Part shown: one piece after another, positions 44,108-53,245 of the stretch
How positions within the stretch are numbered: position 1 is the stretch's first letter
How the letters are laid out: every line of letters starts with the position of its first letter
NCBI RefSeq assembly: GCF_007859315.1
Contig: NZ_VOHA01000017.1
Span: 62,001-126,000, forward strand
Source of the DNA: Reyranella sp. CPCC 100927
GTDB taxonomy: Bacteria; Pseudomonadota; Alphaproteobacteria; Reyranellales; Reyranellaceae
Length of the DNA: 64,000 nucleotides
Reading direction: 5' to 3'
The notes under the pieces: model-generated
Seen by the model: the letters and a program-made list of their open reading frames with translations, nothing else
The model's database searches: none
What the model was told of the DNA's origin: nothing
Translations under genes and position numbers: made by a program

Positions 44108-44749
44108 TCAGCCCTCGTAGGTGGGCAGCGCGCCGGCAACCAGCGGCACGAACCGCACCGGCATCAGCTCCTCGCGGGTGATGCCCTGCTCGGTCTTGAT
44201 GATGCGCTCGACGGTCTGGTTCACCGGGTCGGGCCCCACGGGCACCAGCATGATGCCGCCGACGGCGAGCTGGTCGATCAGGGTCTGCGGCACCTCACCG
44301 GCAGCTGCAGTCACGATGATGCGATCATAGGGGGCCTGCGGTGCCCAGCCCTTGGTGCCGTCACCGACATGGAACACGATGTTGTGCACCCGCAGATCCA
44401 GAAGCCGGCGCTCGGCATCGCGCGACAGGCTCTTGTAGCGTTCGATGGTGAACACGCGGCGCGCCAGCTTGGCCAGGATCGCGGCCTGATAGCCCGAGCC
44501 GGTGCCGATCTCCAGCACCTTCATGCGGTCGCCGACGTCGAGCGCCTGGGTCATGGCGGCAACCACCAGAGGCTGGCTGATCGTCTGGCCGAAACCGATG
44601 GGCAGCGCCATGTTGTCGTAGGCGCGCTCGACAAAGGTGCGCGAGACGAAGATCTCACGCGGAATCGCGGCCATGACCGACAGCACGCGCTCGTCGGTGA
44701 TCCCGCCGCGCTGCAGATCGTTGATCAGACGCTGTTTGGCGACGCTCAT
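44108..44749 (-). CDS. pcm: Protein-L-isoaspartate O-methyltransferase
   Basis: S-adenosylmethionine-dependent repair of isoaspartyl residues in damaged proteins, 213 residues. Family signs are the N-terminal SRTFVERAYDNMALPIGFGQTISQP in parts, the SAM loop VLEIGTGSGYQAAILA and YDRIIVTAAAGEVPQTLIDQL. It lies between surE and the LytM lipoprotein; the 16-base gap to surE on the same strand indicates one transcript. Confidence 0.95.
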   Translation of the reverse strand: MSVAKQRLINDLQRGGITDERVLSVMAAIPREIFVSRTFVERAYDNMALPIGFGQTISQPLVVAAMTQALDVGDRMKVLEIGTGSGYQAAILAKLARRVFTIERYKSLSRDAERRLLDLRVHNIVFHVGDGTKGWAPQAPYDRIIVTAAAGEVPQTLIDQLAVGGIMLVPVGPDPVNQTVERIIKTEQGITREELMPVRFVPLVAGALPTYEG

Positions 44750-44765
44750 GCACGCAGGCTCGGCC

Positions 44766-45554
44766 CTATTTGCGCGTGAAGGCGTCGCGCAGCCGACGGC
44801 GCATGGTTTCGTGCGTCAGGTCGAGATGCAAGGGATTAATGGAAATCGCCCCCCGCCGGATGGCCTCGATATCGGTGCCGGGCACCAGGTCACGTTCCGT
44901 CGGCGTGTAGTTGATCCAGTAGTACGGTGTGGCCCGCGGATCCAGGCGCTCCACGATGTGGCCACCGAAGCCGCGCTGGCCCTGCCGTGTGATCTCCATG
45001 CCGGTCACGTCGCTGGCGTCCACGTCGGGGAAATTGACGTTGATCAGCGCCTCGCGCGACCATTCCACGGCCAGCACGCGGCGGACGACCTCGGCACCAT
45101 GGTGCTCGCCCGTCTGCCATTTCACCGGGTCGGGATGCTTGTAGGCCTGGCTCATGGCGATCGAGCGGATGCCGAGCAGGCAGCCTTCCATCGCCGCCGC
45201 AATGGTGCCCGAGTAGGTCACGTCATCGGCCAGGTTGGTGCCGCGGTTGATGCCCGACAGCACCAGGGTCGGCGGCTGCTCGGACAGCAAGTGGCGCACG
45301 CCGAACAGCACGCAATCGGTGGGCGTACCGTCGACCGCCCACTTGCCTTCGCTCACCTCGCGGGCACGCAGCGGTTTGGAGAGCGACAGCGAGTGGGCGG
45401 CACCCGACTGGTTCGCCTCCGGCGCCACGACCCAGACGTCATCGCTGAGCGCGCGCGCCACTTCGTACAGCGAGACGAGTCCGGGTGCATTGATACCGTC
45501 GTCGTTGGTGACCAGGATGCGTGCCTTGGCCAGATCAAGCGGTGGAAAAACCAT
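44766..45554 (-). CDS. surE: 5'/3'-nucleotidase SurE
   Basis: Metal-dependent phosphatase of nucleoside monophosphates, 262 residues. The site residues appear in ILVTNDDGINAPGL (Asp-Asp), ANQSGAAHSLSL, and SGINRGTNLADDVTYSGTIAAAMEG, the SurE signature. The start ATG 45554 lies 6 bases after the serS stop. Part of the serS-surE-pcm run. Confidence 0.95.
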   Translation of the reverse strand: MVFPPLDLAKARILVTNDDGINAPGLVSLYEVARALSDDVWVVAPEANQSGAAHSLSLSKPLRAREVSEGKWAVDGTPTDCVLFGVRHLLSEQPPTLVLSGINRGTNLADDVTYSGTIAAAMEGCLLGIRSIAMSQAYKHPDPVKWQTGEHHGAEVVRRVLAVEWSREALINVNFPDVDASDVTGMEITRQGQRGFGGHIVERLDPRATPYYWINYTPTERDLVPGTDIEAIRRGAISINPLHLDLTHETMRRRLRDAFTRK

Positions 45555-45560
45555 CTGCCG

Positions 45561-46856
45561 TTACCTCTTGGCGGCGTGGATGACGTCCACGCCACCCATG
45601 TAAGAACGCAACGCCTCGGGCACCGTGACTGTTCCGTCAGCGTTCTGGTAGTTCTCCAGCACCGCGATCAGCGCGCGACCGACCGCCAGGCCGGAGCCGT
45701 TCAGCGTGTGCAGGAAGCGCGTACCCTTGCCCTCGCGCGGCCGATAGCGTGCATTCATGCGCCGGGCCTGGAAGTCGCCGCAGTTGGAGCAGCTCGAGAT
45801 CTCGCGATAGGTGTTCTGGCCCGGCAGCCACACCTCAATGTCGTAGGTCTTGCGGGCGCTGAAGCCCATGTCGCCGGTGCACAGGGTGACGGTGCGGAAC
45901 GGCAAACCGAGCCGCTTCAGCACCTCCTCGGCACAGCCCGTCATGCGCTCGTGCTCGGCCTCGGACTGCTCCGGTGTGGTGATCGACACCAGTTCGACCT
46001 TGGGGAACTGGTGCTGGCGGATCATGCCGCGCGTGTCCTTGCCGGCCGCGCCGGCTTCGGAGCGGAAGCACGGCGTCCACGCCGTGTAGCGCAGCGGCAG
46101 GTCCTTCTCGTCGATGACGCTCTCGCTCACGAGATTGGTCAGCGGCACCTCGGCAGTGGCGACCAGCCAGTAGCCGTTGGTGGTGTGAAACAGATCGTCG
46201 GCGAACTTGGTCAGGCTGGTCGTCGCATGCACGGCGTTGTCGCGCACCAGCAGAGGCGGATCGACTTCCGTGTAGCCGCTCAGCGTGCCGTCTGCCGGTG
46301 CCGTGTGCAGATCGAGCATGAACTGGGCCAACGCCCGTTCCAGGCGGGCGAGCTGGCCCTTGAGCACGACAAACCGTGCGCCCGACATCTTGGCCGCGGC
46401 GGCGAAGTCCATCAGCCCCAGTCCCTCGCCGATTCCGACGTGATCCTTGGGATCGAACGCGAAATTGCGCGGGCTGCCGACGCGACGGATTTCCTTGTTG
46501 TCGTGCTCGTCCTTGCCATCGGGCACATCGGCCGCCGGCAGGTTGGGGATGCCGGCCAGCAAATCATTGAGCTCCGCGTCGGCGGCCGCAGCCACTGTCT
46601 CCGCCGCTTTCTGCGCCTCATCCAAGCCGTTGACCTCGGCCATCAGCGCATCGGCGGGCTCGCCTTTGCCGCGGGCGATACCGATCTGCTTCGACAGCGC
46701 CTTGCGGCGCGCCTGGGTCTGCTCGCTGTCGGTGATGGCGGCGCGGCGGCGGCGATCGATCTCGAGCAGGGCCGTGGACATCGGCACGACGCCGCGACGC
46801 GCCAGGGCAGCATCGAAGGTTTCGGGATTGTCGCGGATGGTTCGAATGTCATGCAT
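45561..46856 (-). CDS. serS: Seryl-tRNA synthetase
   Basis: Class II aminoacyl-tRNA synthetase of 431 residues. The N-terminal long coiled-coil arm (about 30-110) binds the tRNA extra arm. Motif 2 reads [16 protein letters not shown]; motif 3 [31 protein letters not shown] is the conserved stretch between. It starts ATG 46856, 51 bases after the tatC stop at 46908, in the same transcript. Confidence 0.97.
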   Translation of the reverse strand: MHDIRTIRDNPETFDAALARRGVVPMSTALLEIDRRRRAAITDSEQTQARRKALSKQIGIARGKGEPADALMAEVNGLDEAQKAAETVAAAADAELNDLLAGIPNLPAADVPDGKDEHDNKEIRRVGSPRNFAFDPKDHVGIGEGLGLMDFAAAAKMSGARFVVLKGQLARLERALAQFMLDLHTAPADGTLSGYTEVDPPLLVRDNAVHATTSLTKFADDLFHTTNGYWLVATAEVPLTNLVSESVIDEKDLPLRYTAWTPCFRSEAGAAGKDTRGMIRQHQFPKVELVSITTPEQSEAEHERMTGCAEEVLKRLGLPFRTVTLCTGDMGFSARKTYDIEVWLPGQNTYREISSCSNCGDFQARRMNARYRPREGKGTRFLHTLNGSGLAVGRALIAVLENYQNADGTVTVPEALRSYMGGVDVIHAAKR

Positions 46857-46907
46857 GGGAAGAACGCCTGGATGTGAGTGACGGACGGTGATGTCGGTGA
46901 TGTCCGG

Positions 46908-47708
46908 TCAACTCGACGACGACTCCCCGGCGGGCTTGTCCACTTCGGTGCTGGCCTCCTCCGCCTTCTCTGCCTGCGCGCGCCGCTTCTCGATGATCGC
47001 GCCGATCCAGATCGATGCCTCGTAGAACAGCAGCAAGGGCGTCGCGAGCGCGAACTGGCTCACGACATCGGGCGGCGTCAGCACGGCGGCGACGATGAAC
47101 GCGATCACGATCGCCCAGCGGCGCTTGGCCCGGAGCGTGGCGGTACTGACCAAGCCGACCCGGACCAGCAGGATCAGCAGGACCGGCACCTCGAAGGCAA
47201 AGCCGAAGGCGAACACCAGCTGCAGCACGCGCTCCAGGTAGTCCGACGCGCGCAGCGTCTTCTCGATTTCAGGCGGCGTGTACAACGCCAGCATGAAATT
47301 GATCACGTAGGGCATCACGATGTAGTACATCACCGCGCAGCCGGCGTAGAACATGAACGGCGTTGCAATCAGGAACGGCCGGAACGCCGACTTCTCGTGC
47401 CGGTACAGACCGGGCGCGACGAAGGCCCAGATCTGGGTCGCGATCACCGGAAAGCCCACGATGAGGGCCAGGAAGGCCGACATCTTCACGGTGACGAAGA
47501 AGAACTCGAAGATGTCGAGAACGATGACCTTGTAGCCCTCGGAGATCGCGGGCTGGATCAGGAACGAGAAGATCGGCTTGGCGAAATAGAAGCAGCCGAC
47601 GAACACCAGCAGAAAGCCGAGCAAGGCGTAGATCAGGCGTTTGCGCAGCTCGATCAGGTGATCGAGCAGCGGCATCGGTTTGTCGTCTTCCGGTCCGTCG
47701 AGGGCGCT
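46908..47708 (-). CDS. tatC: Twin-arginine translocase subunit TatC
   Basis: Inner-membrane receptor of the Tat export pathway, 266 residues from a GTG at 47708. Six hydrophobic segments are seen. The marks are MPLLDHLIELRKRLI at the N-terminus, FVAPGLYRHEKSAFRPFL and the conserved FAFGFAFEVPVLL with Glu. Start uncertain: ATG 47675 (the MPLL) is also possible. It is upstream of serS in the usual alphaproteobacterial order, but tatA and tatB are not next to it; the gene upstream is an M32 carboxypeptidase. It would handle the Tat signal of nrtA. Confidence 0.92.
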   Translation of the reverse strand, partial: SALDGPEDDKPMPLLDHLIELRKRLIYALLGFLLVFVGCFYFAKPIFSFLIQPAISEGYKVIVLDIFEFFFVTVKMSAFLALIVGFPVIATQIWAFVAPGLYRHEKSAFRPFLIATPFMFYAGCAVMYYIVMPYVINFMLALYTPPEIEKTLRASDYLERVLQLVFAFGFAFEVPVLLILLVRVGLVSTATLRAKRRWAIVIAFIVAAVLTPPDVVSQFALATPLLLFYEASIWIGAIIEKRRAQAEKAEEASTEVDKPAGESSSS

Positions 47709-47804
47709 CACGGCGATGTCCAGCGTCGAGGGGGAATGGCGGTTATGCCGCCAAACCAGGGGGGTTTCCACCCCCTTTGCGGCCGAGCCGCCAAGAAGCG
47801 CGCG

Positions 47805-49304
47805 CTAGGCCTGCAGATAGCGCTGCTCCACATGGCGGCGGAAGGCCGCCGCCGCCAGCGGCGTGCCCGTGGCAGCCCTCAGCAGGTCGTCGGTGCTGGC
47901 CGAGGCGCCCTTGGCGTGCACGTTGGTCCGCAGCCAGCGATAGAGCGGCGCGAAATCACCGCGAGCCAGGCCCGGCTCGATATCCGGATCGGCGGCACCC
48001 GCGGCCTGGAACAACTGCGCCGCCGCCAGCGCGCCCAGGGTGTAGGTCGGGAAATAGCCCCAGGCACCATCCGGCCAATGGATGTCCTGCAGGCAGCCCT
48101 CGGCGTCGGTCGGGGGGCGGATACCCAGGCTGCGCTGCATGCCGTCGTTCCAGGCGGCCGGCAGGTCGTCCAGCGCCAAGTCGCCGGCGATCAGCGCCCG
48201 CTCCAGGCGATAGCGCAGAATGACATGCAGCGGATATGTCACCTCGTCGGCGTCGACCCGGATGAAACCCGGCTTCACGACGGTGTACAGCCGCAGCACG
48301 TTGTCGGCATCCCACGCCCGTCCCGTGCCACCGAACGCGGCCCGCATCCGCGGCGCGGCAAACGTGATGAAGGCGCGGCCACGACAGGCCTGCATCTCCA
48401 GCAGCAGCGACTGCGATTCGTGCAGCGCCATGCCGCGCGCCCGACCGACCGGCTGGTGGCGCCAGGCCGCCGGCAAGCCGGCCTCGTACATGGCGTGGCC
48501 GGTCTCGTGCAGGACACCCATCAGCGCCCGCGCGAAATCGGATTCGTCGTAGCGCGTGGTGAGCCGCACGTCGTCGGGCGTGCCTCCGGTAAACGGATGA
48601 GCCGACACATCGAGGCGGCCCTTGCCGAAGTCGAAGCCGACAGCCTTCATCATCTCGATACCGAGCTGCCGCTGCGCCTCGATCGGAAACGGGCCCGGCA
48701 ACGGCAGCGCGGCCGGCCGGGCCGCCTGGTGCTGCAGCACACGCTGCAGCAGATCGGGCAGAAACGCTTCCAGTTCGGCGAACAGCGCGTCGATGCGCGC
48801 GGCGCGGCCGTCGGGCTCGTACTGATCGAGCAGCGCGTCATAGGTCGACAGGCCGAGCTTGTCGGCCTTGGCCTGTGCCGTCTCGCGCACCAGGTCGAGC
48901 ACCGCCTGCAGGTGCGGCTTCAGGCTGGCGAAATCGTTCTTCGGACGCGCCGCGCGCCACGCCATCTCGCACTTGGTCGTCGCCCGCGCCATGGCTTCCA
49001 CCAGCGCGGGTGACAGGGCGGTGGCGTGGATCCAACCGCGGCGCATCTCGCGCAGATTGGCGGTCTGCCAGGCATCGAGTCCACCGGCCGCCTCGGCCGC
49101 GGCCAGCAGATCACCGACCTGCGACGCGGTCAGGATCTCGTGCGCCAGCACGCCCAGCGTTGCCGTCTGTTCGCCCCGGTCCTCGGCGCTGCCCGCCGGC
49201 ATCATGGTCGCCCGGTCCCAGCCGAGGATCGCCAGCGCGCCTTCAATCGCGCTCAAGCGGCGGAAGCGCGCTTCGAGGTCGTGGTAGGCCTGGTTGATGG
49301 TCAT
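47805..49304 (-). CDS. M32 family metallocarboxypeptidase
   Basis: Zinc carboxypeptidase of 499 residues, the normal M32 size. The zinc motif HETGH is in GVLHETGHAMYEAGLP, with the catalytic environment MALHESQSLLLEMQ (second Glu ligand) and VDADEVTYPLHVILRYRLE. N-terminal ARFRRLSAIEGALAILGWDRATMMP is typical. Cytoplasmic peptide recycling. It sits where tatAB would be expected in other Alphaproteobacteria, 96 bases upstream of tatC. Confidence 0.93.
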   Translation of the reverse strand: MTINQAYHDLEARFRRLSAIEGALAILGWDRATMMPAGSAEDRGEQTATLGVLAHEILTASQVGDLLAAAEAAGGLDAWQTANLREMRRGWIHATALSPALVEAMARATTKCEMAWRAARPKNDFASLKPHLQAVLDLVRETAQAKADKLGLSTYDALLDQYEPDGRAARIDALFAELEAFLPDLLQRVLQHQAARPAALPLPGPFPIEAQRQLGIEMMKAVGFDFGKGRLDVSAHPFTGGTPDDVRLTTRYDESDFARALMGVLHETGHAMYEAGLPAAWRHQPVGRARGMALHESQSLLLEMQACRGRAFITFAAPRMRAAFGGTGRAWDADNVLRLYTVVKPGFIRVDADEVTYPLHVILRYRLERALIAGDLALDDLPAAWNDGMQRSLGIRPPTDAEGCLQDIHWPDGAWGYFPTYTLGALAAAQLFQAAGAADPDIEPGLARGDFAPLYRWLRTNVHAKGASASTDDLLRAATGTPLAAAAFRRHVEQRYLQA

Positions 49305-49313
49305 GGGCTCGAT

Positions 49314-50066
49314 CTAGCCGCGTTCCGGCGGCGGCGGCGCGGCCGGATGCTGCCGCCGCCAGTGGTAGACGACGTAGACCGCCACCAGCGTGCAGGCCAG
49401 CAACAACCACGTGATGGCGTATTGCAGATGGTCGTTGGGCAGGTTGACGCGTGTCTGACCGCCGATCGGATAGCCGCCCGGATTGGGCTTGGCGTCCGCC
49501 GCGACCCACCAGCGATCAGCCTTCAACCCCGGCGCGTCCGGCACCCCCGCCGCACGGCGCATCGCGGCCACATCGACCGTCAGCCACACATTGCGGTCGG
49601 GCTGATTGTCGGGAATGAACCAGCCCTTGATGTCCGCTTCGGTCAGCCGGACGATGCCCTCCACCGTCACGGTGCCGCTCACCTGGCCTTCCGGCCGGCG
49701 CGCGGGATCCTTGCGCTGTTCGGGTACCCAACCGCGATTGAACAGCACGATCTCGCCGCTCTCCAGCCGCAGCGGCGTGACGATATGCACGCCGACATTG
49801 CGATTGAGGCTGCGCGCCAGCAGGTGGATTTCCTTGTCGTGCAGGAACGTGCCGACCAGCCGCACCTTGCGGTACTCGGCCGCGGCCGGGTCGGCGGCCA
49901 CCGCGGCGGCGTCGATCGCCGGCTCCGCCATGCGGCTGTGCAGGCGGTCGATCAGCGCCGTCTTCCAGTTCATGCGCTGCACCTGCCAGACGGCGAGGCC
50001 CAGCATGATGACGATGGCGGGTATGGCAAAGACGGTCGGCCAGAAAGCCAGCTTGAGGCGCTGCAT
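49314..50066 (-). CDS. SURF1-family cytochrome c oxidase assembly protein
   Basis: Inner-membrane protein of 250 residues with two membrane segments at the ends (FAIPAIVIMLGLAVWQVQRM and LQYAITWLLLACTLVAVYVVY) and a periplasmic domain between. It has the SURF1 pattern: ARSLNRNVGVHIVTPLRLESG, VLFNRGWVPEQRKDP and NVWLTVDV. It helps assemble heme a into cytochrome aa3, whose genes lie directly upstream. It follows the DUF983 gene on the same strand (gap 5 bases). Confidence 0.92.
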   Translation of the reverse strand: MQRLKLAFWPTVFAIPAIVIMLGLAVWQVQRMNWKTALIDRLHSRMAEPAIDAAAVAADPAAAEYRKVRLVGTFLHDKEIHLLARSLNRNVGVHIVTPLRLESGEIVLFNRGWVPEQRKDPARRPEGQVSGTVTVEGIVRLTEADIKGWFIPDNQPDRNVWLTVDVAAMRRAAGVPDAPGLKADRWWVAADAKPNPGGYPIGGQTRVNLPNDHLQYAITWLLLACTLVAVYVVYHWRRQHPAAPPPPERG

Positions 50067-50071
50067 GATGT

Positions 50072-50443
50072 CTATGTGGGCTCACCATCGCCCGTCGTCG
50101 AGCGATGCTTGTATTGCTGCGCCACCAGGACGCCCTTGATCAGGCGCAGCGGGATCAGGGTGGCGACCAGAATGACCGGGAGCCAGATCACCGCGTGCAA
50201 CCACATCGGCGGCTGGTAGCTGAACTCGAGCCACAGCACCAGCGGCATGATCAACGCCCCCAGGCCGAGGATCACGAACACGGCAGGGCCGTCCCCGGCG
50301 TCGTGCCCGCGCAAGTCCAGGCCGCAGACCGCGCATGAGTCGCGCACGGTCAGAAAGGCGCGAAACAGCTCGCCCTTGCCGCAACGCGGGCATTTGCCGG
50401 CGAAGCCAGTGGCAAACGACGATTGCGGCGGCCAATGGGTCAT
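50072..50443 (-). CDS. DUF983 membrane protein with two CxxC pairs
   Basis: A 123-residue protein with an N-terminal zinc-ribbon-like part (CPRCGKGELF and SCAVCGLDLRGHDAGDGPAVFVI) and two hydrophobic segments (ILGLGALIMPLVLWLEF, HAVIWLPVILVATLIPL). It matches DUF983, commonly found in cytochrome oxidase gene clusters. The start ATG 50443 is chosen because the upstream open frame reads through the coxC terminator. Assembly role inferred from context. Confidence 0.85.
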   Translation of the reverse strand: MTHWPPQSSFATGFAGKCPRCGKGELFRAFLTVRDSCAVCGLDLRGHDAGDGPAVFVILGLGALIMPLVLWLEFSYQPPMWLHAVIWLPVILVATLIPLRLIKGVLVAQQYKHRSTTGDGEPT

Positions 50444-50491
50444 GATGCTCGTCTTGCGCCGTCGACACGGCGCTGTCACCCGGAAAAGCAA

Positions 50492-50512
50492 ACGCCGGCC
50501 TCAGGCCGGCGT
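50492..50512 (-). terminator. Terminator of coxC
   Basis: ACGCCGGCC (50492-50500) TCA GGCCGGCGT (50504-50512), followed in the sense strand by TTTGCTTTT. It lies between coxC and the DUF983 gene, so the latter two genes may be partly separate from the cox operon. Confidence 0.75.
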
Positions 50513-50534
50513 CGCCGTGTCGATGCTGTATCGG

Positions 50535-51416
50535 TCAGTGTGCCGCCGGCACGGCGCTGCCCAGGCCCCACCAGTAGATGGCGAAGAACAGGAACAGCCA
50601 GACCACGTCGACGAAGTGCCAGTACCAGGCCGCCGCCTCGAAGCCGAAATGATGGTCGGGCTTGAAGTGGCCCTTCATGGCGCGGAACAGGCACACGATC
50701 AGGAAGATCGTGCCCACGATCACGTGGAAGCCGTGGAAGCCGGTGGCCATGTAGAAGGTCGACGAGTAGATGCCGTCGCGGAAACCGAACGCGGCATGAG
50801 CGTACTCATAGGCCTGCACGCAGGTGAACAGCAGGCCCAAAATCACGGTCACCAGCAGGCCGCGGACGGCGCCCTTCTGATCGCCTTCGAGGATGGCATG
50901 GTGCGCCCATGTCACCGTCGTACCCGACGTCAGCAGGATCAGCGTGTTCATCAACGGCAGGTCGAAGGGATTGAACGGGCTGATGCCCTTGGGCGGCCAC
51001 ACGCCGCCGGTGAATTCGGCGCGGCCCGGCATGTTGGCGGCGCCGGGGTAGAGCGACGCATCGAAGAAGGCCCAGAAGAACGCCAGGAAGAAGAACACCT
51101 CCGAGGAGATGAACAGGATCATGCCGTAGCGCAGGCCGAGCTGGACCACCGGGGTGTGGTAGGTGCGCGATTCGCGGATCACGTCCTTCCACCAGAACCA
51201 CATGGTGGTCAGGATGATCAGCAGTCCGGGCGCGACCTTCCACGCACCCAGGGCAGCGATGCTGGCCTTGTTCGCTTCGCCGAACATGTCGGGGTGCATG
51301 AACAGGGCGGCACCGAAGGCCAGCGCCACGCCACCGATCGAGCCGACCAGCGGCCAGACGCTGGGATCGACCAGATGATAGGGATGCTTGTTTGCGGCGT
51401 GTTCGGCAGCAGCCAT
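50535..51416 (-). CDS. coxC: Cytochrome c oxidase subunit III
   Basis: A 293-residue membrane protein with seven hydrophobic segments. Marks are KHPYHLVDPSVWPLVGS at the N-terminus, RYGMILFISSEVFFFLAFFWAFFDASL, PFDLPLMNTLILLTSGTTVTWAHH and GFHGFHVIVGTIFLIVCL, ending HFVDVVWLFLFFAIYWWG. It is the aa3-type subunit III. The start ATG 51416 is at the end of ctaG. Confidence 0.95.
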   Translation of the reverse strand: MAAAEHAANKHPYHLVDPSVWPLVGSIGGVALAFGAALFMHPDMFGEANKASIAALGAWKVAPGLLIILTTMWFWWKDVIRESRTYHTPVVQLGLRYGMILFISSEVFFFLAFFWAFFDASLYPGAANMPGRAEFTGGVWPPKGISPFNPFDLPLMNTLILLTSGTTVTWAHHAILEGDQKGAVRGLLVTVILGLLFTCVQAYEYAHAAFGFRDGIYSSTFYMATGFHGFHVIVGTIFLIVCLFRAMKGHFKPDHHFGFEAAAWYWHFVDVVWLFLFFAIYWWGLGSAVPAAH

Positions 51417-51417
51417 C

Positions 51418-52083
51418 TTATCCACCCTTCCTCTTGTCCCCCGGACCGTTGCCACCCGGCACCTCGCCGACACCGGGTGTCAGCGGCTTCTGTGGCTTCT
51501 GCGCCTTTTCCAGCAATTCCTTGGCGCGTTCGGTCTTGGCCTCGAAAAATGTATAAGACAAGGTGATCGTTTTCACCCCGTCGTACTTGCGATCCTTCGC
51601 CATGTCGGGATCGACGAAGAACGTCACCGGCATCTCGACCGACTCGCCTGGCATCAGCAGCTGCTCGGTGAAGCAGAAGCACTGGATCTTGTTGAACCAG
51701 GAGCCGGCGATGTCGGGCGTGACGTTGTATGTCGCCGTGCCGACGATCGGACGCTGCGAGACGTTGGTCGCGCGATAGAAGGCCAGCTTCTCTTCGCCGA
51801 GCTTGACTCTCACTTCGCGCTGAAGCGGCTCGAATTTCCAGGGCAGGTTGCCGTCGCGGCTGGCATCGAAGCGCACGGTGACCTGGCGCTCGAGCACGCG
51901 CCCGGGGGCGCTGGCCGCAACCTGGGTCGTACCGCCAAAACCGGTGGCGCGGCAGAACATGTCGTACAGCGGCACGGCGGCATAGGCCATGCCGACCATG
52001 CCCGCCACAACCACGAACACGCCGCCGGCAAGCCGGCGGTTGCGGCGCGCCAACGCGGCCTGATCCTGACCTTCGGCGCTCAT
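51418..52083 (-). CDS. ctaG: Cytochrome c oxidase assembly protein CtaG (Cox11 type)
   Basis: Copper chaperone that delivers CuB to subunit I, 221 residues. One N-terminal membrane anchor (LAGGVFVVVAGMVGMAYAAV), then a periplasmic domain with the copper motif KIQCFCFTEQLL and the conserved FFVDPDMAKD. The C-terminus is a Lys/Gly-rich tail. The ATG overlaps the stop of the 56-residue gene upstream by the ATGA type. Confidence 0.95.
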   Translation of the reverse strand: MSAEGQDQAALARRNRRLAGGVFVVVAGMVGMAYAAVPLYDMFCRATGFGGTTQVAASAPGRVLERQVTVRFDASRDGNLPWKFEPLQREVRVKLGEEKLAFYRATNVSQRPIVGTATYNVTPDIAGSWFNKIQCFCFTEQLLMPGESVEMPVTFFVDPDMAKDRKYDGVKTITLSYTFFEAKTERAKELLEKAQKPQKPLTPGVGEVPGGNGPGDKRKGG

Positions 52084-52250
52084 CGCGGTGGCGCTCCCGG
52101 GAACACGCCGGCGTCACCGAACCGAACGATGGTGATGGCGAAGAACAGAACACAGATGCCAATGATCACCAGCAGCACGAACCAGTTCTTGGCGCGCTGC
52201 TTGACGTGCCGCTCGCTCAGATGCGTCTTGCCGGTGTGACGGTCTGCCAT
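52080..52250 (-). CDS. Small membrane protein of the cox operon
   Basis: A 56-residue protein below the usual length cutoff: MADRHTGKTHLSERHVKQR, then one membrane helix (WFVLLVIIGICVLFFAITIV), then a short tail RFGDAGVFPGAPPR. ATG 52250 with GGGGG at a good distance, or 52256. The stop TGA overlaps ctaG ATG. Small single-helix proteins at this spot (CoxF-like) are known in alphaproteobacterial cox operons; the exact role is not established here. Confidence 0.8.
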   Translation of the reverse strand: MADRHTGKTHLSERHVKQRAKNWFVLLVIIGICVLFFAITIVRFGDAGVFPGAPPR

Positions 52251-52264
52251 CGCCATCCCCCGCC

Positions 52265-53188
52265 TCAGCCCAGCAACAGGCGGTCCGCGACCATGGCCAC
52301 GAACAGAAGGAAGAGATAGGCCAACGAAAAGCGGAACATCGCACGTGCCGGCGCGACATCGTCATCAGCGGCACGCCACACCCGCAGCGCGTGGCCGACA
52401 AATGCCAGCCCTGCCGCGATGGAGAACGCGCCGTAGCCCCAGCCGACCACGCCGGTCAGCGTCGGCAGCAGGCCGATCGGCAGCAGCGCCACGGTATAGG
52501 CGACCATGTGCCGCTTGGTCGTCACCGTGCCGGCAACCACCGGCAGCATGGGCACGCCCGCGCGGCGATAGTCGTCGTTGCAGAACAGCGACAGCGCCCA
52601 GAAATGCGGCGGCGTCCACATGAAGATCAGCAGGAACAGCGACAGCGAGGCCCACGACATGTCGCCCGTCACCGCGGCCCAGCCGACCATCGGCGGCAGG
52701 GCGCCGGCGGCGCCGCCGATCACGATGTTCTGCGGCGTCTGGCGCTTGAGCCACATCGTATAGACGAACACGTAGAAGGCGATGGTGAAGGCCAACAGGC
52801 CGGCAGCGACCGCGTTGGTCGCAACGGCCATCAGCGCCACCGAGAAGATCGACAGCAGCACGCCGAAGCCCAGCGCGTCGTCGGCCGCCACCACGCCGGC
52901 CGGGATCGGCCGGCTGCGGGTGCGCGTCATGACGGCGTCGATGTCGCGGTCGTACCACATGTTGATGGCGCCGGAGGCACCGGCACCGATGGCGATGGCC
53001 GCCACGGCGACCGCGGCCAGCAGCGGGTGGATGTGTCCCGGCGCCAGCCACAGGCCGACGAAGCCGGTGAACACGACCAGCGACATGACGCGCGGCTTGA
53101 GCAGCGCGACATAGTCGGACACGCGCGAAACGCCCGGCTGCGCCAGGGCGTCCGCGGTATCCATTGTCGAGGCCGGCACGTTGGTCAT
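52265..53188 (-). CDS. ctaB: Heme O synthase (protoheme IX farnesyltransferase)
   Basis: Polytopic prenyltransferase of 307 residues with about nine hydrophobic segments. It converts heme b to heme o, precursor of heme a. The active-site motif is [19 protein letters not shown]; other marks are [19 protein letters not shown] and [21 protein letters not shown]. Located between coxA and the small protein gene in the cox operon. Confidence 0.95.
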   Translation of the reverse strand: MTNVPASTMDTADALAQPGVSRVSDYVALLKPRVMSLVVFTGFVGLWLAPGHIHPLLAAVAVAAIAIGAGASGAINMWYDRDIDAVMTRTRSRPIPAGVVAADDALGFGVLLSIFSVALMAVATNAVAAGLLAFTIAFYVFVYTMWLKRQTPQNIVIGGAAGALPPMVGWAAVTGDMSWASLSLFLLIFMWTPPHFWALSLFCNDDYRRAGVPMLPVVAGTVTTKRHMVAYTVALLPIGLLPTLTGVVGWGYGAFSIAAGLAFVGHALRVWRAADDDVAPARAMFRFSLAYLFLLFVAMVADRLLLG

Positions 53189-53245
53189 GATCCTCAGGCG
53201 ATCTCAGGTCTGTCGGTGCCGCGCCGAAACACGGCGCCGATCGGT

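Noticed and set aside
44637-46877. Plus-strand open frame of 746 codons opposite surE and serS
   Set aside because: Antisense shadow; serS and surE are certain on the minus strand.
46878-49013. Plus-strand open frame of 711 codons opposite tatC and the M32 gene
   Set aside because: Antisense shadow of two clear genes.
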